Positions 56,301 to 64,000 of a DNA stretch of 64,000 nucleotides are shown here, one piece after another. The DNA lies in NCBI RefSeq assembly GCF_047495875.1, contig NC_092473.1:17108888-17172887 (forward strand), in the 5' to 3' direction. Origin of the DNA: Pithys albifrons albifrons. Its lineage: Eukaryota; Chordata; Aves; Passeriformes; Thamnophilidae. How positions within the stretch are numbered: the first letter of the stretch is position 1; each line of letters begins with the position of its first letter. The notes below the pieces were generated by a model, which saw nothing but the letters and a program-made list of their open reading frames with translations, searched no databases and was not told the origin of the DNA. Both the position numbers and the translations under genes were made by a program.

Positions 56301-59300
56301 AGATGTCGTACAATGAAAACTAGACAAGCAAAGAACAGTACTCAGTTAAGGAAGTCTTACCATAAAAGTGTTTGGATGTGGTACAGTTTCTCACCGGGTT
56401 ATCATGCTGCTTCTGTGTGCTACATAAGCAAAGACTCTTGCGGAAGATGTGACTCAGCTGTAGTGACTGTATGAGAAGGGACAGGGATAAGTCTGAAAAT
56501 TCAGTCACAATTTGGGCACTTCCTGATTTTGGCTGCCACAGCATTTTTAAATAGATTTTTGTTTGATGCTTTTCTTGCTGTCAGTGACTTATCCTCTAGA
56601 GTTGGGACACATCTTATTCCTTGTGCCTGGAGATTTTCTGCAGGGTGGGAGGAGGACTGTCACAGAGAGTGGTCTATTCCCTTCAGATTTAGTGAGATCC
56701 CTGAGGACTGCATGTGTTGATATAAAGTTCTGCTTGCTTTATCATGGAAGTTGATATTGTGTTTTTCTCTTTCCAAACCTACAGCTATGTGTTGTGAAAA
56801 CCTCACTTGTTTTGTGGACTACATACAGACCCTGTCCTGTATCCTGAGAAATGACTTGGGTGCTGGTTCATACAACCTCACTGCAACATGGTACGTCTTG
56901 GTAGGATGAGCCAAGTTCAGTTAGCATGAAACTCTATGGCCATAGCACAACGGTGACCTTCTGTCCTCTTTGTTGGGTAGAAATCCTGTTCTTGCTGATG
57001 TGCTGGTTTTTTACTTGGTGTTTCGCACTCCAGCTACCAACTGACTTCTCCCACAGCAAAGGGCCCCTGGTTCCTGTCTCCGCTGATTGCTGCACTGACT
57101 CCAGCTTCCTTAGCATTGCCTGCTTTCTTGCCATGGGAGTACCTTGCCCTTTGCTGCTGTTAACAGTGAACCTTCACCCCTGTGCAGTGGTAGGGCTCAT
57201 GCGGATTGTCCAATCCCGTCTGGTTGCTGTTCTGCCACAGCAAGGGAGTGGGTGCAGTCTTGGGCTATGCAGCCCTGAGGAGCACCTTTCCTTTCCACAA
57301 ACACTTTCCTGCTTCTCTAAGATGCTAAGCTGAGCAAATAGAATAGGAAAAAGATCTGTCAAAGTTCAAAGATAATTTTTTATTTGAACCTGTTGATATT
57401 TATTTTGTAATCAATTTCTATGCCTGGTGGTTCAGCAACAAAATAATACAAGTACAGCATGTGGCAGATGTGGACTTACTTGTTTTGGTTTTTTAGGGTT
57501 CCTGAGGAAGATCCAGAAAATACTGTGGCTGCCTGCAGTCTCCTGCAATTTTCCAGGAACACCAGTCACACAGAGTACATGTGCACTGTGGACATGACTG
57601 AACTCCTGGCAGATACCAAAGTCCAGGTGGATGTTACAGAGATAGCTGATAGGCAGCATGTGATTTCTAAAGACTTTTATTTGTCAGAAAACAGTAAGTA
57701 TAAAAATGGTGGATTTGATAAATCCTGTCTTTGTCTATGTGCCAGGACAGTCTGGGCAAGGAGTGAGCATAGCAGCAAGTGCTGGGGGCTACATTTGGTG
57801 TACACTCATCTATATAGAGCACTGTGCTCTTATTGTCACTATTATGCTTGAGGCTGAGCTTAGATCTGGCTCAGTCCATGCTTTTCCTGGGAAAATTCCT
57901 TTTCTCCATGAATCAGTGGGTGATAAAATTCCACCTTAGACCAGTCTCATACCTGGACTATTGTGCAGGAATTTGTTGTTGGCTGGATTCTAAAGCGGAA
58001 GAGGAATTGCTTTATTGCAAATGCCACAAATCACAGAATCATTAGAATGGTTTGGGTTGGAAGGGACCTTAAAGATCATCCAGTTCCAACCTCTGCCATG
58101 GGCTGGGACACCTTCCACCATCCCAGGTTGCTCCAAACCCCATCTAACCTGGCCTTGAATACTTTCAAGGATGGGCAGCCAAAGCTTCTCTGGGCAACCT
58201 GTGCCAGAGCCTCACCATCCACACAGCCAAGAATTTCTCTCCAATATACAATCTAGTCCTGTCGTTTGTCAATGTGAAGCCACTCCCTTTTGTCCTATCA
58301 GTACATGCCCTTTTTAAAAGTCCTTCACCAGCTCCCTTCTAATGTCAAAGGAGTCCCAGAAGGCTCTTGCAGTGGACACCTGAACTAACATGACATTATT
58401 CTGGGTGGCACAAGGTGTCCCAGATGCAATGAATATGGCAGTTCTCCTTTCTGAGGAAATTCCTAATCATCTTTCCTGCATGACAGAAAGATTGAATGTA
58501 ATGGTGTAGCTGGTGGAATGCTGGTATGTTCTGGGTTGTGTAGCAAACTGTGAAAAAAAGGAGTGGTTAGTCAGGCAGATGGGTATCATCCAGGCATATG
58601 GAAAGATTGTTTTCTACTTGGATTTTCTGAAATTAAACTTTATTTGGAAACTGTCATCTTTTTGACAAACACCATAACATTTCAGAAAGGCCCCTTGCCT
58701 CCACTGACAGACTGTAGATTGGGTAGTGGTGTTTTGCATATCTCCTAGAGGACCCCCTCCAGAGGCATCGTAGCTCAGTGGTAGGCTCTGCTGGAGTTTT
58801 GCATTACTGCTTTTTGATTTATGAACACACCCTGCAGCGATATAAAAGCTTATTTTTTGGGCACCTGGGACACGGAATTGCACTGGCTTTATGCAACATC
58901 CCCTTGCCTCAGCTTTTGCTGATGTCTCTGTTACACTGAGGGGTATTTCCCCAATTTTTCAAGTGATCATGACTACACGGAGGACTTTTATGTCATGAGA
59001 ACAACAAGGTGCCCTACTCTTTATATCTTCTGTGAGTTATTATGCCCTTGTACTGTCTTCTCCTGCTCTTAAGCAATGAGGTTCAGAGACAAGCAGAGGG
59101 TATATTCAGAGAAAATGTGGGCTGAACTTCATTATGCTGCTCAGGTGTGAGGTTCTGAGCATGGCTGAGGGGTAGGAATGCTGTGGATGTTCTCCTGTAT
59201 AAGGAAGGCCCACCTGTGTCAGGGCAGTTTGCTCCCTGCTCACTCTGCGTTGCTGATACCCTGCTGGGCTATCTGGTCTGTAGTAACGTTACGAAATGTA

Positions 59301-62300
59301 ACACCATCCTGTCTTCCAGTCAAACCACAGCCTCCGTTCAACCTGACCCATTTGTTCTCAGAGGGTTACAATATTTCTTGGGAAACCTTCTACCAGGAGT
59401 CTTCCTTCCACTTTTTGAATAAGGAGCTGGAATATCAGCTGCGTTATAAGAGAAGAACTGACACCTGGGAGGTAAGTGAGACGTGAGTTTACCATCAAGT
59501 AGGATGTACCAGAAAAGAGGAGGACTGCACAACCAGGACAGCAGCACTGGTGTGGAAGAAGTGCTTTCATGGTTTAGAAAAGATTTCCTTCTGCTTGACT
59601 GGACTAAAACCAGGCAAAACCAAAAATTAATCAAGAAGCAGAAGTTGTGTGAGAAGTACTAGTTCCTGTGGGGAAGGATAATAATTCATTTGGTTTTCAT
59701 GCTGCACTCTGTGGAAGGCTCCTCTGGGGATGTGTGCAGTAGCTGACCAGCCAGATCATGACCTTGCAAAAACAACATGATGGCAGAGGAGGTTACTTTG
59801 CAGGGTTCCTCACTGTGCAGCAGTGAAGGTAAAGGGAGAGCAGTCACTGTAAACCCTGAGTGTTCAGCGTTTAATCGTTCACAGACTGAGAAGACTAAAG
59901 CTGTTCATGAAGATAAACGGACACTGGTGATCCTGCCGTGGGAGCTGCAGGCGAACACCGAGTACGAGTTCCAAGTGAGAGCCAGACCCCGGGAAGGCAG
60001 CGACTACCACGGGGTTTGGAGTGAATGGAGTTCTCCGCTGTCGCTGAAAACCAGTCCTGCCGGTACACGCTACCTGCTCTCCTTGCACTTCCAGTTAGTC
60101 CAGTGTCAGAATGCTTTCAGAGCTCTAATCAAATCTCATTAATTAGAACAAATTCTAAATAGTCTAGACAGGTTATGATTAGCTTTTTTTCTGAATATGT
60201 GAACGTTGGGCCTGGCTTATCAGTATTGATGTTCTCACCGTCTGGCAAAGCCCACAGAAGAGGATTTGGTGGGGTTGGGTGTAGGTTTGAGTGGCACAGC
60301 AGGAGTGCAGCCTCTAGCTCCCTTTTCAGTGTCAGATGTCCAGGGTCCTGCTTGTGGCTTTCAGAAGCGGGGGAGATCTCCTCTACTGGGGCTGAGGCGA
60401 GTAGGACCTGCTCTCAAGTGTCGAGTTCTGCATCTGGACTTTGATGGTTGGTCATGCTGGGCATGGCTATTTTGTTTGGTAGCCACCACTCTGCAGAGGT
60501 GTCACAGTACCTTCTGCACAGAAGTACACTGATGCTTGTCGTGGTGGAACAGAGGCTGTGAAAACAGGGAGTTGTTGGTCCAGCAGAGCAGGGCAGGATG
60601 ACTGCAGTTAATGTCAGCAGCATGCGCTGAGCTAACCTGCTCTCACTCATCTGCAGCTTGAACTGAATTATTACAAGATTTACATGGTGCTGTGGCAGCA
60701 GGGCCAGGCTCTATTTGTTAAGGAATATCTGAGTTCTGGATCTCAAATGTGCATCTTTTCACTGCCAATAGAGTCGCCACCAAGCAGTCATGTAGTCAAC
60801 ACCATTTCTTCCTATGTCTCTGACCAGCTGCTCTCTATTTTCACTTCATGGCCATCTGTGGAGATGTCCCTAAACCAGGAGTCAGAAACAACAGGGATCT
60901 TTGTGGCAGGGAGCTGTTCCTGCCCCAAGTTTGTTGGCTGTCTGTGCGTGGTGCAGCCAGGCTGTGGGACAGCTGATGCACTGCTCCCTTTCTTTGATGT
61001 AGTCTACTCTCAGCATTCTCATTCAGACCTCATGTCTGGAGTGCTGGGGCCCAAGTGACAGCCTCAATGTCCTTGTGAGAGAGTCTAGGGTAGAAATTGA
61101 GGGTGTGTCATAGAATCTTTTATTCTGAGATCACCAGGTCCAACCTGCGACTGATCACCACCTCGTCAGCCAGAGCAGAGCACTGAGTGCCACATCCAGT
61201 CATACTGGGAACACCTCCAGGGCTGGGGACTCCCCTGGGCAGCCCGTTCCAATGACTAACAAGCCTTTCTGTTGCAAAATTTCCTTTTATCCTCACCATC
61301 TCCTGCTTATTGACTAGGGTATAAATGCAAGGTGAGCCTGAATGACCCTTCTCTTTCTCCAGCAGTAACACAGAGAGCAGGCGTGGGATGGCTGGTGCTG
61401 TTTGGTGTTGTTGTGTCAGTCATAGCTTCAATCACAACCTTTCTGGCCAAACAGCAGAGGTAAGAATGCTCCAGGAAGCATAAGAGTAATAAGAGTAAAT
61501 GCTCTTATTCTATCTTGATAAAGATGGGGTGTTCATGTAGCCATCTTTGTGTCTTGTATACTATGCATGGGCAGCTGTGGGTAGTGAGGACTAGCTAAGT
61601 ATGGTCTCTAGCTGATGTTCTGCCAGGAGTGAGCTGCCATTCACCTGGGTGGGACAAGACAGTGGCCCATAGGGTTGAAGTAAGGGCCACTCAGCCTCCC
61701 AAGCTGTTCTCGTGGTATTGTCTGTGCTCTGCAGTTGCCAGATGGAGCAGTAGCCAGGGCTGGCCTGCTCCTTTTCAAAGCTGACATAGGCCCCTCAGTG
61801 CTGGCTGAGGGCCTCCCTTCCTTTTGGAAGGTCCCTTGCCATTGCAGAGGTATGGGGTGCTGACACAGAGGAGCAGCAGGGCTGGCACAGCCCAGGCCCA
61901 CAAAAGAATTGCATAGGGCAGAGTTCTGACCTGCAGACCACAAGGCAGCCCAGCCCGAGAGGAAAATGCATTTCCAGCACTTGGTGCTTTTCCAGAAAGG
62001 AAAAAATTGGAACCTCTTTCTTTAGCATGAATATGTGTGTGCTAGTGCTGAGGCCCTGCCTCCTGCGGGGCTCACAAGTGAGGCCATTAGATGGCTCTGG
62101 CACCACACCACAAGGCATCCTTGGATTCTCAGCCACTTGCTGACTCATGAGGCTAGGCAGATCATTTCAGTTGCTTGAAATGGATCTAGAGATGCCTTGC
62201 TTTGCATTGGTAATGTGCACTTAACCTGAAAGCCTTTCTCTTTTCTCTTCCAGCTTGTGGAAGAAGATGGCTTGCATCCCAGACCCTGCTCCCTTTTTCA

Positions 62301-62335
62301 AACCTCTCTTCCTGGTGCATAACGGAGATTTCAAG
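53322..62335 (+). CDS. IL21R: IL21R, interleukin-21 receptor (first 7 coding exons; 3' end outside window)
   Basis: Coding exons: 53322-53376, 56785-56890, 57497-57693, 59320-59471, 59885-60062, 61363-61459, 62254-62335; phases agree and give 289 residues. It is a class I cytokine receptor that pairs with the common gamma chain and signals through JAK1/JAK3 and STAT3 in lymphocytes. A short signal peptide (MRNKRWLQNIFFFLLFQY) precedes CENLTCFVDYIQTLSCIL, which aligns with human CPDLVCYTDYLQTVICIL. The second fibronectin-III domain begins at IKPQPPFNLT (120), with WSEWS at 215-219. The membrane span is about 238-258. Box 1 is IPDPAPFFKPLF (270-281), and exon 7 ends GDFK as in human. The large cytoplasmic-tail exon is not found before 64,000 and must lie beyond. 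Intron phases match IL4R, consistent with tandem duplication. The acceptor of the membrane exon is a CAGCAG tandem. Confidence 0.93.
58031..58345 (-). mobile_element. CR1 LINE fragment, reverse, in IL21R intron 3
   Basis: Begins on the plus strand with the reversed terminus 'cacagaatcattagaatggt' and 'ttgggttggaagggacctta', then 'aagatcatccagttccaacc' and 'ctgggacaccttccaccatc', all typical of minus-strand CR1. Truncated near 58,345. Confidence 0.95.
61108..61318 (-). mobile_element. CR1 LINE fragment, reverse, just upstream of the IL21R membrane exon
   Basis: Starts with 'catagaatcttttattctga' and contains 'aggtccaacctgcgactgat' and 'tgggcagcccgttccaatga', recognisable reversed CR1 3' sequence. 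It ends about 45 bp before the acceptor of the exon at 61,363. Confidence 0.8.
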
Positions 62336-64000
62336 GTATAGTTGGGCTACAGAAGAACATGTGGAGTGGAGCACATGACAAACTAAAAAGGCCATTGCGC
62401 TATCCTTGGGCAAGGGATTCTCATTAGGGCAGTAGGAGGAGAAATCTATCTCAGGAATGCTAAAAGGCTCCAGATATAGGGACCAGAGCTCTCTAATGTC
62501 TCTTCTGTGCCATGAAGACTTACATCAATGTGTACTGCTTATTCTCTGTAGGTGCTGTCTCAGTTTGTGAGCTGAGTTCTTGTGATTTGTGAAGCCCGAG
62601 ATCTTGATGGGACTCAAATACCAGAACAGTAACTGGGATTTTTCAAAGCTCCAGTCCCGTGGTGCCATAAAGGCCATGGAACAGACTTAAGTGTAGAGGC
62701 TCTGCAATGACACGAGTTCAACATTAAGCCTTACAGTTCTCTCTGAAGAGTCACTCATGTAGGCAATAGTTATGTATATTGTCCACATCTAAGATGGTCA
62801 CAGCTTTGGGGGAAAACAACTGTGTGATAGTACAGTGAAGCTGACTCCTTATGAAGTGTTGAGTAACTTTGCCTAGACCTCCCAAATTCTCCTGATCATT
62901 TAACACCATCCAAACTTTCTCATGTTACAAAATGGTTTGCAAAAGCTGCAAAGTTTGCTGGAGTTCTCAGGATGCAAAAGTAAAAGCACTTTTAGCATCC
63001 ATAAATAATTATTTTATTAAGCTGAAGAGCAGCTCACAATCCTGTTATCAAACTGTAAATGTGTTGGCTTACGAGTGCAGACATCACTGCCTCTTTCTGA
63101 ACGAGTTCCTTCTGTTAGAACAGAACTGATCAGAGACACTTCAGTGTCTGCTTTTTCTTTTTGCTTTTTCTGACACCCCCTGGGAGAGGGACACCAGCTG
63201 GGCCCTAATGATCTTCATGTGCTTTCCCACTGCTGCATGGCTGATGTTTGTAATTAGGTTAAGCAGGTAGTCTTGGAGGGGTGCTATTCAGGCTGAAGCC
63301 TGAAGTAACTGTCTACCCTCCTTCCTCTTTCAGACCTATATCTTCCTATATCTGCACCAGAGGGGTACTTGCCAGAGGCAGCTGGCACTAGTTACTCTCA
63401 GGGGAAGGACCAGGTGGATCCAGTGTGGGAATTCCTGGGCTAGTGCTCATGGTGGAAAATCAAAGCTCCCTGTGTGTCAAGAGCCATGCTTCTCTCAGGT
63501 GAAGCCATGGGCTTCTCTGTTCTGTGGGAAGTACATTGCTGCTGGTGTCTGCTTAGGCTGTTCAGTGCTGGGAAGGAGAGGAGTCTCAGTTGCCCAGAGC
63601 TGAGTTACTCTCTAGTAAATGTGCAGATCAAAGCTGCAGTTGCCTACACAGCCACAACACAAGATCCACAGGCAGGAGTGTCCAGAGGATGTAGTGACAT
63701 CACTAAAAAGTGAACAGACTTGTCATTTTTTGCCAACAAAACCACAGTTAATGTATGTATGGCTCAGCTTCATGAATGAAGATTTGGGAAGGGCTCTCCC
63801 CACGTGGGTGTGTCCTCCGAGCCTGCACAGTGGATTTTTTAGGTGAGGCACAGCCTGTGGGGAACTGGCCCCACCCTTTAACTCCTGAGGTTCATCTGCC
63901 ATGGCCGAATGAGCTTGGACAGTGACAGTTCTCAGGATTACCACCTACAGCCCCTGGCACTGCCAGGTGGTCTCCCATCCAAGTATTAACCGGGGCTGAC
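62336..64000 (+). other. IL21R intron 7 (partial)
   Basis: Follows the donor 'ttcaag|gtatag'. I searched for the cytoplasmic-tail exon by reading in phase 0 after each plausible acceptor. The best-looking site (after 63,333) opens a frame with no receptor-tail character. So this is taken as intron, with the last exon beyond the window. Confidence 0.65.
63945..64000 (-). rRNA. 5S rRNA-like sequence, 3' half, cut by the window edge
   Basis: The minus strand matches the 3' part of vertebrate 5S rRNA: 'ggttaatacttggatgggag' followed by 'accacctgg' and, near the end, 'ggggctgtagg'. This includes the C box of the internal promoter nearly unchanged (one mismatch in 'tagtacttgg'). Compared with the usual 3' end there are several substitutions in the last 25 bases, so a 5S pseudogene or 5S-derived retroelement is more likely than an active gene. 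The 5' half is outside the window. Confidence 0.75.

Noticed and set aside
58753..58835. tRNA-like A box ('tagctcagtggtaggctctg')
   Set aside because: No matching B box, acceptor stem or anticodon arm could be folded. At most a decayed fragment.
63334..63605. Candidate IL21R last exon after an acceptor at 63,333
   Set aside because: The in-phase frame has no tail motifs (no GAPF-like start, no STAT-docking tyrosine) and ends early. The true tail exon is expected beyond 64,000.

Overview
This is a gene-dense piece of bird nuclear DNA, almost certainly from a songbird (passerine). The protein-coding exons are vertebrate, the interspersed repeats are mainly CR1 LINE fragments typical of birds, and two copies of a tRNA-Ile-headed, CR1-tailed SINE match the composite SINE type I know from zebra finch and other passerines. 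No species call is possible from the window alone.

Four genes are assembled here exon by exon from splice sites and reading phase. They appear in the order KDM8 (+), NSMCE1 (-), IL4R (+), IL21R (+), the same order and orientation as human 16p12. Region 1-12.4 kb is gene-free as far as I can see: unique DNA, two CR1 pieces, a probable solo LTR and a 1.3 kb G-rich minisatellite. KDM8 (13,461-19,864) starts in a CpG island full of GC boxes and encodes a 416-residue JmjC oxygenase with all three iron ligands. It meets NSMCE1 tail to tail, with only about 180 bp between their opposed poly(A) signals. NSMCE1 (20,558-25,932, minus strand) encodes the RING subunit of the SMC5/6 complex. A 1.6 kb TG-rich minisatellite with a higher-order duplication separates its coding exons from a CpG island at 28.2-29.2 kb. 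That island probably serves as a head-to-head promoter for NSMCE1 and IL4R.

IL4R (coding 32,546-41,379) and IL21R (coding from 53,322, last exon beyond the window) are tandem class I cytokine receptor genes with matching intron phases and WSEWS boxes. Both encode receptors that use the common gamma chain in mammals. IL4R is the most interesting gene. Its predicted cytoplasmic tail is about 200 residues longer than in human, carries an 18-residue tandem array of Tyr-Lys/Arg-Ser-Phe modules resembling STAT6 docking sites, has Asn where the mammalian IRS-docking NPxY tyrosine would be, and shows no strict ITIM. The last 56 bases of the window are a 5S rRNA-like sequence on the minus strand.

All coordinates come from reading the sequence; no alignment or database search was run. 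Comparisons to human proteins rest on general knowledge of those families.
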